Below, piece after piece: positions 23,163 through 32,143 of a DNA stretch of 64,000 nucleotides; the first letter of the stretch is position 1; the number at the start of each line of letters is the position of its first letter. The notes beneath the pieces were generated by a model, which saw nothing but the letters and a program-made list of their open reading frames with translations, searched no databases and had not been told where the DNA came from. The stretch comes from DATMAM01 sp035559995. GTDB taxonomy: Bacteria; Desulfobacterota; Binatia; UBA9968. The stretch spans positions 1-64,000 of the forward strand of contig DATMAM010000010.1 in assembly GCA_035559995.1 (NCBI GenBank). The letters run 5' to 3'. Position numbers and translations under genes: made by a program.

Positions 23163-26100
23163 TTACTCCAGCAGAATCAAACCTACACAGACGTCCTCTT
23201 TCGTTGGCGTAAGCTGTCGCCGCTCGGCAATTCTTTTACGCTCGCGCTCTAGCCACCGCTTAAGCGCTCCAATCTGTCCTTCTGTCGCACGGGCCAAACC
23301 GTGCCGGCCGGCGCGCAGGTGCCGATCGTGAACGTTGATCAAGGTTTCGCGACGCGCCCGGAAGTGCGCTTCCGCAGAACGCTCCTGAATGTCTGCCCGA
23401 TCGTCATTCTGTGCTCGACGCTCCTCGACGAATGCTTTGTACTCCTTATCTGCTTCAGCTAAACAGACATCATTAGCCAAGCGAGCTGCTTCCGTGAAAT
23501 CCACGTGGTCTGCGGCACTTAACCAATCTTCCCCGTGTAACGCCGCAGCGCTGATGAGCCGCTCCGCATCCTCCGGCGTAAGACAACATTCCCCGCTTCC
23601 AATTCGTACTGCCGCGTAGTAAAGCCGCTCTATATCCTGAACTCCACCTACCGACCAACGCTGGACCGCGAAGACGTACACCCCGAGCGCTAAGCGCACC
23701 CGGAGCGCGTCTTGCGACACCCGCACGGCCACTGCTGGAGGTTGTAAAGCCCCCGGCTCGGACAACTTCTCACCGACGAACCGGACAATTGGGTGGAGCT
23801 GATTGACGGTCTCGACCATGCGGTCACGCCCCCGAAGTACAGTGTTTTCAAACCGGATGTCGCAAAAAGCCACATCAGTCCGAGTGAGCTGCGTCTGCCC
23901 CACGAGTCCGTGCCGCCGCACGAACTTATCTAAGTCAAACCGAGCCTGTGCAGACAAACTCGCCCGGAATTTTTCTCCGTCTACCGGGTCTTGACGAAAC
24001 TCCGATCCCGGGTATCGCTCGCTGAAGAAGCCAATAACATACTGTCGCAAGTCATCGGGGTTAATGCTTCGGCTCAACTCACGTGCGGCACGAATTTCCT
24101 TTAAGATAAAGTCCCCAAAAGCGACTAGATGCTGGGCCTCGTCTTCAAGGCGCTGCTCGTCGTGGAGTCGGTTCTCGATTGCGACGGCCGTCTGACGAAT
24201 TCGGTCAGCCTCTTGTTCAGGCGTAAGCCGATCGCGTAAAAGCGCAAGCGTCAGCTCTTGGATGCGCTCACCCAGGATCGGCTCCAGCCCGCCTAAGGCC
24301 CTCTGGAAGATACCGAGCCTCGCGTAGAGCCGCCCGTAGATGCGCTCATCAATGGTGTCCTTGTGGAGAAGATTCCAAATCGTGATGCGTTGTGCCTTCT
24401 GTCCCAGGCGATCAAGTCGCCCTATGCGCTGCTCAACGCGCATAGGATTCCACGGAAGATCGTAGTTGATCAGCACGCGACTGAACTGGAGATCGAGACC
24501 CTCGCTGCCCACCTCCGACGAGAGGAGGACGGCTGGGCCATTGGGAGCCTTAAACGCGTCTATAATCGTATCCTTGTCCTCCTCTCTACCCTGGAGAATG
24601 ATCGTCGGAATTCCGTCCTCCTCGAGTCGCTCGCTTAAGTATCTCAGAGTCGCTCTAAAATAAGAAAAAAGAACGATTTTCTCGTTAGGATGCTCAGCTA
24701 AGTATTCCCGCAATTTGGTCCGTAAGCGTTCGTACTTCGAGTCCTCCCTTCGCAGCAGCTTATAGTTACCCAAGATTCTCGTCCGCTCGATTAGCTCTTG
24801 GATCACCGGTCCCACCTCAGTGGGGACCTCAGTGCTCAAACCCGTGTCCTCGAAAAGCTCTTCCTCAGAGGGCGCGCCCCGCTCCTGCCAGAAACGAAGC
24901 GCCGCCGCCATGCAGCTGGACATCTGCCGCTGCGGCGTCACTAGAAGAAACCCTTCGTGAGCTCCTCGCCTGGCGGCAAACTCTCGCACCACATCGGTGA
25001 CGGCCTCGTAAAACGCCCGCTCTGAAGGGCTAAGTGGGATCATCTCTGGCACTGCCTCCCTCACGACACGCCACTCCGCGACATCACGCTTACGGGTGCG
25101 GCTCAACACGTGCCCGAGGAGGTTCACGCTCTCCAACCGGTGCATCAAGCGGCTTACTATCCGGGGGTTTTTTAACTCACTCTCGGGCGGCACCTCCTCC
25201 ATTAAAGCGCAGAGTTGGCGACTTCCAGCGAGAAGCGGATGAGCCGCCGCTAAACGGAGGTTTTTCAGAAACGACTCCGGTGTCAGGCGGCCTGCTTGAA
25301 GCTCATCACGAGCCTTTACGAGCGGCGCGTTGGCTTGCAGCAACTCATCAAATTGATTAGGGCGATTAAAAAGGTCTCCATCGGCGAGGTTTAGGAGTTG
25401 GAACAGGTCCGCACTATGTAGATGGATCGGGGTCGCGGACAAAAGCGCTACATACTGGGAGACACCTCGCAGCAGTTTCCCAAGCTCGTTCGTCATGGTC
25501 TCTGGGTTGCGCATGTAGTGCGCTTCGTCGATAACCAAAAGATCAATGAGGGGATCTAAGTGTTCGTACTCGCGAAGAAACCTTGCCAGCTCCGCTGACG
25601 GACCCTGTTCGCCTTCTCCATTCTCCCAACCCCTGGGAGGACGTAGCCCTTGTATGCTCGCCACGATTGCAAACGCGGCAGAGGGGCCTTCGCTTATGCT
25701 TTCTCGCAGTCGGACAAACACGTCTCCGGGCCCGAGGATGTCGGCCCTCACTCCGAATCGGGTGCGAAGCTCTCTCGCCCATTTCCCTCTAAGCACGGCG
25801 GGGCACAAGACGAAGAGCCGACGGAAGTAGAAACGGCTTTGAAGCTCTGTCCAGAGGAGCCCGGCCTCTATCGTTTTTCCTAGACCGACCTCATCAGCAA
25901 GAAGAATCCCGGTGGAGGGTGAGTGAAGGAGCTTAACGAGGGGTTTGAACTGATACGCGTAGAAGTCCGTACCCGTCATGTCCATACTGTACAGTACGTT
26001 GGCCAGACGGCCGGTGAGCCGAACATGCGTAAGCATGCGCCAGAGGTCTGCGGTGGCGCCCACGCGGCCGCGCCTCAAAAGCTCTACAGGGTGCTCCTCC

Positions 26101-26261
26101 GCTTCAGTAATTCCCTCTAGCTGGTCTTCCGGAACCCAGTTCGACCCTTGGGCAAACTGAACCTGCCAGTAGGTTACGCCTGCTCGCGTGAAATTCATTC
26201 CTGTCAGAACTCCGATCCGACCTGGATCATGTATAAGACGAACGCGCTGGCCAGGGTTCAT
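23163..26261 (-). CDS. SNF2/RapA-like helicase
   Basis: A 1032-residue double-stranded-DNA translocase. A small N-terminal beta domain (PGQRVRLIHDPGRIGVLTG, residues 3-21) resembles the Tudor/KOW-like start of RapA relatives. Helicase motifs follow: LLADEVGLGKTIEAG (120-134), VIDEAHYMRNP, LLSATPIHL, then the helicase C domain with LLSSEVGSEGLDLQF and EQRIGRLDRLGQ. About 400 helical residues follow, rich in charge (RAQNDDRADIQERSAEAHFRARRE). It heads the minus-strand operon that continues with the Hsp70-like ATPase and, 447 bp later, the cas genes. RapA in cells recycles RNA polymerase, but the neighbourhood points to defence. Confidence 0.85.
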   Translation of the reverse strand: MNPGQRVRLIHDPGRIGVLTGMNFTRAGVTYWQVQFAQGSNWVPEDQLEGITEAEEHPVELLRRGRVGATADLWRMLTHVRLTGRLANVLYSMDMTGTDFYAYQFKPLVKLLHSPSTGILLADEVGLGKTIEAGLLWTELQSRFYFRRLFVLCPAVLRGKWARELRTRFGVRADILGPGDVFVRLRESISEGPSAAFAIVASIQGLRPPRGWENGEGEQGPSAELARFLREYEHLDPLIDLLVIDEAHYMRNPETMTNELGKLLRGVSQYVALLSATPIHLHSADLFQLLNLADGDLFNRPNQFDELLQANAPLVKARDELQAGRLTPESFLKNLRLAAAHPLLAGSRQLCALMEEVPPESELKNPRIVSRLMHRLESVNLLGHVLSRTRKRDVAEWRVVREAVPEMIPLSPSERAFYEAVTDVVREFAARRGAHEGFLLVTPQRQMSSCMAAALRFWQERGAPSEEELFEDTGLSTEVPTEVGPVIQELIERTRILGNYKLLRREDSKYERLRTKLREYLAEHPNEKIVLFSYFRATLRYLSERLEEDGIPTIILQGREEDKDTIIDAFKAPNGPAVLLSSEVGSEGLDLQFSRVLINYDLPWNPMRVEQRIGRLDRLGQKAQRITIWNLLHKDTIDERIYGRLYARLGIFQRALGGLEPILGERIQELTLALLRDRLTPEQEADRIRQTAVAIENRLHDEQRLEDEAQHLVAFGDFILKEIRAARELSRSINPDDLRQYVIGFFSERYPGSEFRQDPVDGEKFRASLSAQARFDLDKFVRRHGLVGQTQLTRTDVAFCDIRFENTVLRGRDRMVETVNQLHPIVRFVGEKLSEPGALQPPAVAVRVSQDALRVRLALGVYVFAVQRWSVGGVQDIERLYYAAVRIGSGECCLTPEDAERLISAAALHGEDWLSAADHVDFTEAARLANDVCLAEADKEYKAFVEERRAQNDDRADIQERSAEAHFRARRETLINVHDRHLRAGRHGLARATEGQIGALKRWLERERKRIAERRQLTPTKEDVCVGLILLE

Positions 26262-26986
26262 ATATTCCTACGATACTGCTGCATATAGCGACGCCACGGT
26301 ACACAGACGATTCCAGCGTCCGAGCACGGCAGCAACTGACTTGTAACCTTTCAATCTCCGCGGGCGGCGAAAGCCTTCCCATACAGTTTCGAAGACAGGA
26401 CCGCAGCAGCCCGCCGTCACGCCTCACTGGTAGGACTACACAATACCGTTCGCATCAATGCCGTTCTCCCTTCTTCGCTCGCCACATCGGTAACGGGCCA
26501 CCCGTCGTAGCCGTTCCAATGGTTCCATGAATTGAAACACATGACACTCGCGCTCGCCCAGCGCCATTTTCTCGTGATCGCTGCCTTCTCCGCCCGCGTC
26601 AATCCAACGCCCTTCATGGCTGAAACGAGCTATACCACGCCACTTTGACAGATGAGGTCACAACGCACCGCCTTCGAAGGCATTCAACCGCAAAATTCAG
26701 GGCCGAGCTGCGGCCTTGCTCATGATTTCCCTGTCAATCCATGACGTCCATCCAGCGCGACCAAAGCGCTGTAGCCGCGATGCTTTGGCCTTGCCCTTCC
26801 TCTTTCCCTTCTTCTTGATACTCTAGACCTCTTCGTCTTCCCGAACGGCACTCGGCGGGAGGCTCCTCTTCCTGCCCCAAGATCGTCGAAGTGCCTTGCT
26901 GTCCGAACCCGACAGTCAACGTCGGTCCACGTCGTTCAAACCGTTCAAAAACATCCGGGGCACGCCGCCGAAACTTCTCATTCCGC
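26262..26986 (-). other. Gene-free stretch upstream of the SNF2 operon
   Basis: No convincing gene. A 66-codon minus frame at 26,417-26,617 (MKGVGLTRAEKAAITRKWRW) resembles nothing I know and could be a remnant. The promoter of the SNF2-Hsp70 operon should lie near 26,270-26,400, but I cannot point to clear -35 and -10 boxes. No CRISPR-like repeats are seen. Confidence 0.5.
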
Positions 26987-28342
26987 TCATTCGCGCTCCA
27001 ATCCGAGTTCCTCCCACATCCAGCCGAAGTCGTACGCGGCCTCGCCGGCGCGCCGCTTGCGCTCCTCCATACTCTCCATGTTTTTCAGCAAGGCGATGAG
27101 CTTCGGGCGGACGCTTTTTAGCCGTGACGCCTGCCGGGGAGTGCGGTTTCCGAGCGCGGGGAGCCGCGTGTTGACCCATTCCCGATAGTGCTTTTCGTAA
27201 AAGCGGCCGACGATCTCCGCCTGGACGCCGGGAGGAATCTCGGGCTCGGGCCGCTTGGTGGCCTCGGGCGCATGCTTGACCGCTTGCCATACGTCCTCAT
27301 AGCTGACCGCCCTGAACCGGACGGCGTCGCCGAGAAGGCCCTGAACGAAGTCTTTTCCCCGCTCCGCTCGCTGCCGCGATGTGGTCTCGAGCACCAGACG
27401 ATCGCGCTCCAGCACAACCGTGCCGAGGCTGCGCAGGACTGGACCTGTTTCCTCCACCCATCCGTAGTTTCCGTTCTCGCGCGCCACCAGTTCGCGACTG
27501 CTCGCCAGCGTCTCGACCGCACGCTCGCGATCGCGCACGTCGAACATCACCCTGGCGAAGACAAACGGATCGCCTTCCGCCGTCATGATCCGAGGAAGAG
27601 GCTTGAGCGCCACTCGCTCCAGCCACAATTGGTGGAATACGGGCGCCATGGATCTGAAGAAGTCCACGAGGCTCGCTTGCGGCCGCTCGCGAGCAAACAA
27701 CTGGTGCGACTTTTTGAGTCCCGATACGAAGTCATCTTTGTCGGCCGCCGGAAAGAGGTAAGGCAAAACTTCGAACACCGCCTCCTCGCCCGCGCTGCCG
27801 ATCCGGCCGACGATCAGGTCCCACCGGACGATGCGGCGAGTCCCCAGGCGCTCCTTCACCCAGAGCCGCCGATTATCCCAGAGATCGCGCAGCTCGAAGC
27901 CCAGATCGGGTTTTACTTCGAGAACCTCGTACAGCCGAAGATGGCTTTCCCTCATGCCCTCGAGGAAATTGCGCTCGCCCGGGCCCAGTCTTCCCGCTTC
28001 GCGCTGCAGGAAGAGATCGAGCGGTCTCTTGCCGCCGCCAAGGTCGAAATCGAAGGCGAACCAGCTGTGGTAGGCGAGATCTACCTGCTCAGACTCCATT
28101 ACCTCTCGAAGCTCCTCATCCGGCTCCTCGCCGAGCCAGTCGCCCCAGAAAATCTCCAGGGCCGATTCATGCGCCCGGTCGAACTCTTCCCTGTGGCAAA
28201 AGCGCATGAGTTTTGCCAGGGCGCTGTCACGTTCGGCTGGACTGTACGATCGCTCCGCGGCGGCGGCCTTGTTCAGACAACACTTTTTGAACTTGAGACC
28301 GCTGCCGCAAGGACAGGGGTCGTTTCGGCCAATGAAACTCAC
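26987..28342 (-). CDS. SEC-C motif protein with MbcA/ParS-like C-terminus
   Basis: A 451-residue protein. The N-terminus is a SEC-C zinc motif (GRNDPCPCGSGLKFKKCCL, residues 4-22), as at the tail of SecA. A long unrecognised middle follows (about 40-370). Near the C-terminus WVNTRLPALGNRTPRQASRLKSVRPKLIALLKNME matches the DUF2384/MbcA-ParS-Xre antitoxin C-terminal domain. That combination suggests a partner-binding role rather than secretion. It is co-directional with the helix-turn-helix gene 179 bp upstream. Function is not known; a link to a toxin-antitoxin or defence role is inference. Confidence 0.72.
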   Translation of the reverse strand: MSFIGRNDPCPCGSGLKFKKCCLNKAAAAERSYSPAERDSALAKLMRFCHREEFDRAHESALEIFWGDWLGEEPDEELREVMESEQVDLAYHSWFAFDFDLGGGKRPLDLFLQREAGRLGPGERNFLEGMRESHLRLYEVLEVKPDLGFELRDLWDNRRLWVKERLGTRRIVRWDLIVGRIGSAGEEAVFEVLPYLFPAADKDDFVSGLKKSHQLFARERPQASLVDFFRSMAPVFHQLWLERVALKPLPRIMTAEGDPFVFARVMFDVRDRERAVETLASSRELVARENGNYGWVEETGPVLRSLGTVVLERDRLVLETTSRQRAERGKDFVQGLLGDAVRFRAVSYEDVWQAVKHAPEATKRPEPEIPPGVQAEIVGRFYEKHYREWVNTRLPALGNRTPRQASRLKSVRPKLIALLKNMESMEERKRRAGEAAYDFGWMWEELGLERE

Positions 28343-28521
28343 GCGGCCTCCTTTCGTCCGTCTCGATTAGGCTACGCTTTAAAAGGCTCCCCTACTTCGC
28401 CCGTGCCCGGGCAAGCGGTCTCCCGGTACTCGGCGCGCTTTTGTTTGCACCGCCACGCCTGCACCCGGTGAGCGGCTCAGTCACGATCTCCTGTCGATCC
28501 ATGAAACTTTCTCCCGACTTT

Positions 28522-28935
28522 TCATTTGACCTTAGAGTTCGTATCCCGCGCCAGCCGGGCAGCGAGTTTTAAGTTGGCCTTGCGCCAGCGCGCGAACCAT
28601 TGGTTCAATCCAAGAAAATCGATGTAGGCGCGGAGGTCGGACCCCCTCAGATGTTTAAGGTTGCACTGCTCGATATATCGGAGCCGGTACTGCGGCACGC
28701 GCAGGGCCTTGGCCGCGGCCTTGAGATCCATGCCGCGGGCTTCCCGCGCTTCGCGGACACGGTGCGCGACGGCTCCAAAACGAACGGACCCTTCGAAATC
28801 GATCCCGTACCGGCCGGCAAGTTCTCTCAGGAGAGGCCCCGCTACTTTGCGGAGCCTTCGAGTCATAAGCCGGACTTCGTCCTCCGTCAGAATCTTTCGC
28901 ATGAAATCAGCTGTTTTCCGTGACGTTTTTGTCAT
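28522..28935 (-). CDS. Helix-turn-helix protein
   Basis: A 137-residue protein. An N-terminal helical part (TEDEVRLMTRRLRKVAGPLLREL) is followed by a helix-turn-helix of the RodZ/HTH_25 type (VREAREARGMDLKAAAKALRVPQYRLRYIE, about residues 62-92). A tail LRAYIDFLGLNQWFARWRKANLKLAARL follows. ATG 28,935 is preferred because GGCGAG precedes it; a longer frame opens at 28,992. It could regulate itself and the SEC-C gene downstream. No RodZ transmembrane segment is present. The exact family is not assigned. Confidence 0.6.
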   Translation of the reverse strand: MTKTSRKTADFMRKILTEDEVRLMTRRLRKVAGPLLRELAGRYGIDFEGSVRFGAVAHRVREAREARGMDLKAAAKALRVPQYRLRYIEQCNLKHLRGSDLRAYIDFLGLNQWFARWRKANLKLAARLARDTNSKVK

Positions 28936-28992
28936 CTCGCCACCAGTCTTTGACCGCCGTTTCCGATCAACGCCAAGCTCGTCTCGTGCCAC

Positions 28993-29898
28993 AAATCGCT
29001 GCCGACCGTGTCGCGTGCCGTTTCAAGAATTCAGCCGCGCCGACCAGTCCGGCCTTTTTCCGTTTTTCTCCTGACCGCCGCTCTCTTTTACCGGAGGAAC
29101 ACACTGTTCATCGCAACCGTTCTTACCAGAGCCGCCTGGCAGATCGGGTCACAAGGCTCCGCCTCCGGTGTCAACCGCAAATTTTAGCGACGCGAAAATC
29201 TCCCTCGCGCCTTTCGAAATTCCCAAGCGCTGAAAGTCACGAAATGCTGCCGGCACGTCTCGCCTCGGTCGCCATGTCTCATTACGGAAAGACGCCGCGC
29301 GAAATGCGACCGTTTTCATCTCGACTACTGTGGACGTTCGAAATCTATTTTTCAGGGGGCTTTACGATAGGAACCATTCCGCGGGCGGGATTTTACTGTA
29401 AGCGATCAAAGCTCCGCAAGAAAATTTTTCCAGGCGAGTCCGCGGCGGAGCTTCGCTAACGCCGTCACAGGCACGAACTGGGAGAATTTTGCCAAGATCG
29501 CCAAAGGCGCCAACTCCGAAGTCAAGTCACAACAGGTATCTTTTTCGCCCATGTCCCGCCGTCGCTCCTGCGCGCTTTCGAATTCCGAAACATCGGAAGG
29601 CACCGCGCGCGGACTTTGCTTCCAACAAAAGCGCCAACTTCTCAAGCAGCCGCGGGTCGCCGCCGCCCCAGCCGGCTATCGCCAATCCAATCGAGCCGCT
29701 GGCATATCCGCCGCAGGCTGTCCGCGACCCGCCGCGCGGCGCCACTTCGCGTCGAGCGGATGATTCGGCGCGCCTCGTTTCGTACCTTCGCACTGAGGCT
29801 TGACGCTCATCACCCGCAGCTCTCGCGACGAGCTGGAAGCAAAGTGGAACGAATTGAAGAGAAGACCCGCGCCGAAGAGCGCAAGCGGTTGGTTTCAC
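28993..29898. other. Gene-free stretch before tRNA-Arg
   Basis: Frames here are short, overlapping and of unnatural composition. I see no gene, repeat or clear promoter. It separates the defence island and its SEC-C/HTH neighbours from the metabolic half of the window. Confidence 0.5.
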
Positions 29899-29975
29899 TG
29901 GCGCGCCCGGAGGGATTCGAACCCCCAACCCCCAGATCCGTAGTCTGGTGCTCTGTCCAATTGAGCTACGGGCGC
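29899..29975 (-). tRNA. tRNA-Arg (anticodon ACG)
   Basis: The minus strand folds as a full 77-nt cloverleaf. The acceptor arm GCGCCCG pairs with CGGGCGC, followed by a G discriminator and an encoded CCA. The D-arm region is TAGCTCAATTGGACAGAGCA. The anticodon stem CCAGA/TCTGG encloses loop CTACGGA with anticodon ACG. The T arm contains GTTCGAATC. The anticodon A would be edited to inosine to read CGU, CGC and CGA. As tRNA genes are common integration sites, this one marks a possible edge of the island. Confidence 0.95.
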
Positions 29976-30018
29976 GAAGAAAACGGGCGATACCGGAAAG
30001 CCGGGTTAAGGTAGCATA

Positions 30019-30058
30019 CGGCCCGCGGCTTTTCTAGAAAACCGCGGGCCGCTTTTTC
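30019..30058 (+). terminator. Strong hairpin followed by a T-run
   Basis: Arms CGGCCCGCGG and CCGCGGGCCG enclose a self-complementary TTTTCTAGAAAA centre, followed on the plus strand by CTTTTTCTTT. The T-run suits a plus-strand transcript, although neighbouring genes are on the minus strand. It may instead stop minus-strand reading into the tRNA through its stem alone. Confidence 0.6.
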
Positions 30059-30110
30059 TTTGCTCTGACTTTGCGGCGAAAATTTTGGGCGGGAACGAAA
30101 TCCGGCCGCG

Positions 30111-31022
30111 TCAAGCTTGCGGCATAACCTCCAAATTCACGAGGTCCTCGACTTCGTGTCCGGGATCGATCAGGTTCCAGCTTACCATCCACTTGTAGGT
30201 CCGCAGGAGCTGCTCGCGCGGGATCGGCTTACCCGGCTCGACGAAAATGATCCGATTGAGGTTAAAGTCGTCGAGCGTGAGCGCTTTCACTTCCGGCGCC
30301 TGTTCCTGATCGATGAAATAGTGGAGATAGGCGCGCTTGTCGGCGTTGATTCGCCGCACCGCTTCGCCGAGCGCGCGGTTGAGCGCGGCGTACGTCTCCG
30401 CGTCGATGTCCGCGGTCGCCGTGTCCGTCCCGTTGTAAAATCCCTGGAGAATGAGCCGGCAGCCGTTCTTTTCCGCCACCGTGATCCACGGCTCGCGCAC
30501 GCTGCACGCGTCGACCGTGCCGTTCATCATTGCGCGGTAACGTTCCGCGGGCCGGCCGCTGCTGACGAGTTTGATCATGTCGCGCGGCACAAACCCTTCC
30601 AGCAACTGCAACGTCAAATAGTGCGTGCCGGCGTGAAATGGCACCGCGATCGTCCGGTTCGCGAGCTGCTGCGGCGTATAGATGTCGGAGTCCGGCCTGA
30701 CCGCAATCGCGCCGGCGACGATCGCGGCGCGCCGGCCGAGCTGGCGGCAGCCAACTTGGCTATCCTGCGCGCGCCGGTAGTTGCCCCACTCGCACGCGTT
30801 GAAGATGTTGGCGCCGCCGCGCTCGAGCGCTTCCGCGTGTCCCGCATTCGAGCGAACCTGATTCCAATCGGTGACCGAAAGATCGGTCTTTCGCTCGCCG
30901 CCGTGCTGGACGAGCTCCACGTTGAGCCCTTCCTTGGCAAACAGCCCTTCGTCGATCGCGACCAGCCAATCGAGGCCGTTGTACACGCTCGGCTTTTCCA
31001 TCCTGATCGTCGGATAGGCCAT
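30111..31022 (-). CDS. NMT1/THI5-like substrate-binding protein, no signal peptide
   Basis: A 303-residue protein of the NMT1/SsuA-type binding fold: NGLDWLVAIDEGLFAKEGLNVELVQHGG is the typical opening, followed by SDIYTPQQLANRTIAVPFHAGTHYL and VDACSVREPWITVAEKNG. No signal peptide is present, so it may stay in the cytoplasm and act as an enzyme or sensor rather than as a transporter part. GGAGG stands 6 nt before ATG 31,022. The beta-propeller gene upstream ends 29 bp earlier, so they form an operon. No permease gene is nearby. The ligand is unknown. Confidence 0.72.
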   Translation of the reverse strand: MAYPTIRMEKPSVYNGLDWLVAIDEGLFAKEGLNVELVQHGGERKTDLSVTDWNQVRSNAGHAEALERGGANIFNACEWGNYRRAQDSQVGCRQLGRRAAIVAGAIAVRPDSDIYTPQQLANRTIAVPFHAGTHYLTLQLLEGFVPRDMIKLVSSGRPAERYRAMMNGTVDACSVREPWITVAEKNGCRLILQGFYNGTDTATADIDAETYAALNRALGEAVRRINADKRAYLHYFIDQEQAPEVKALTLDDFNLNRIIFVEPGKPIPREQLLRTYKWMVSWNLIDPGHEVEDLVNLEVMPQA

Positions 31023-31051
31023 AGGATCCTCCATTTTGCCGGCCGTGAAAC

Positions 31052-32095
31052 TCACGCCTCGACGCACTTCATGTCCGAGACCCGGCGAACTTTCGTTCCC
31101 ATCTCGGACCACGTGTCGCCGCCGTCGTCGCTCATATAAAGTTCCCCGTTCGTAACCGCCGCGTAGATAAAGTTCGGATTTCCCTGATCGAAGGCGATCG
31201 CCCCGGCGAAATAGTTATTCAGCTCGGTAAATTTCCCGTTAACCTTCTCCCAGCTCTTTCCGCCATCTTTCGTTCGGATGACGATGCCATCGGCGCCCAC
31301 CCCGCCGCGACGCCATCTTCCCGGAGTTCCGTGCGCCAAAGCCGAATAGACGATGTCCGGGTTGCGCGGATGCATGGTGAGCGGCACGGAATACTCCTGC
31401 GAAAAGTCGAGCGCCATCGGCGACCAGCTTTCCCCGCCGTCATCGCTGCGGTAGAGCGCTCGGCCGCGAACCTTTCCCGAGCGGCAATCGTGCCCGCCGG
31501 TGGCGATCAAGATCCGCCTGCTGTCCTGCGGGTGGACGACGATCGTATGGACGTCCGCGTCCAAATCTTTGTTCAGAAGCTGCCAGGTCTCGCCTCCGTC
31601 CTGGCTCTTGAGCATATAGCCGACTTGCAGGGCGGCATAGATCGTGCGCGAGTCCTTCGGGTCGAGCGCGATGTCTCTCACGTGGGGCTCAACTTCCGCG
31701 ACAGGATACGTGACAGACCTAACCCACGGGATCTCCCAGACCGAGCTCATGTTCGTCCAAGTTTTTCCGCCGTCGCGGCTGACAAACACGTCGATGGGCT
31801 CTCCGCCGGCGTAGAGCGTATTGGGATCGGACGGGTCCAGCGTTACGCATCTCACCTTGCCCGGCCCCGGTTTCCCGTAGCTTGGCTTTTTCCACGTCGT
31901 GCCGAAATCTTCGCTGAGCCAGACGCCGTCGCCGCGTGTGCCGGCGAACACTCGGTTCGGAGCCGAGGGTAAAACCGCGACCTCGTTGACCGACCAGTCC
32001 TCGAGCGCTTGCGTCTCGACTTTCCATGACCGCCGGTCTTCGCTCTTGAGCACAACCACGCCTTCATCCGTCGCCACGTAGAGTATCGCTGCCAT
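31052..32095 (-). CDS. Asp-box beta-propeller protein
   Basis: A 347-residue protein made of repeated propeller blades with Asp-box motifs: SEDFGTTW, SRDGGKTW, SQDGGETW, SDDGGESW, KDGGKSWE and SDDGGDTW, spaced about 50-60 residues apart. This is the sialidase/BNR or VPS10-type fold. No signal peptide and no sialidase catalytic set are seen, so glycosidase activity is doubtful. Similar single-propeller proteins are often annotated as 'glycosyl hydrolase'. It lies between two binding-protein genes on the same strand and may form a unit with them. Function is unknown. Confidence 0.78.
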   Translation of the reverse strand: MAAILYVATDEGVVVLKSEDRRSWKVETQALEDWSVNEVAVLPSAPNRVFAGTRGDGVWLSEDFGTTWKKPSYGKPGPGKVRCVTLDPSDPNTLYAGGEPIDVFVSRDGGKTWTNMSSVWEIPWVRSVTYPVAEVEPHVRDIALDPKDSRTIYAALQVGYMLKSQDGGETWQLLNKDLDADVHTIVVHPQDSRRILIATGGHDCRSGKVRGRALYRSDDGGESWSPMALDFSQEYSVPLTMHPRNPDIVYSALAHGTPGRWRRGGVGADGIVIRTKDGGKSWEKVNGKFTELNNYFAGAIAFDQGNPNFIYAAVTNGELYMSDDGGDTWSEMGTKVRRVSDMKCVEA

Positions 32096-32143
32096 GGCAA
32101 CCTCCTTTCTTCGGTTCCAAACTGCCGATCGTTTACCGCTCTT

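Noticed and set aside
27188..28471. Plus-strand frame of 427 codons
   Set aside because: It is the complement of the SEC-C protein gene, which has clear domains on the minus strand.
29527..29928. Minus-strand frame overlapping the tRNA
   Set aside because: Its start GVRIPPGAP is the common artefact of translating a tRNA 3' end, and the rest has no protein-like pattern.
30117..31139. Plus-strand frame of 340 codons
   Set aside because: It is the antisense of the NMT1-like gene; high GC keeps it open.
31052..32095. Beta-propeller protein as a sialidase
   Set aside because: Asp-boxes are present, but a signal peptide and the catalytic Arg/Tyr/Glu set are not evident.
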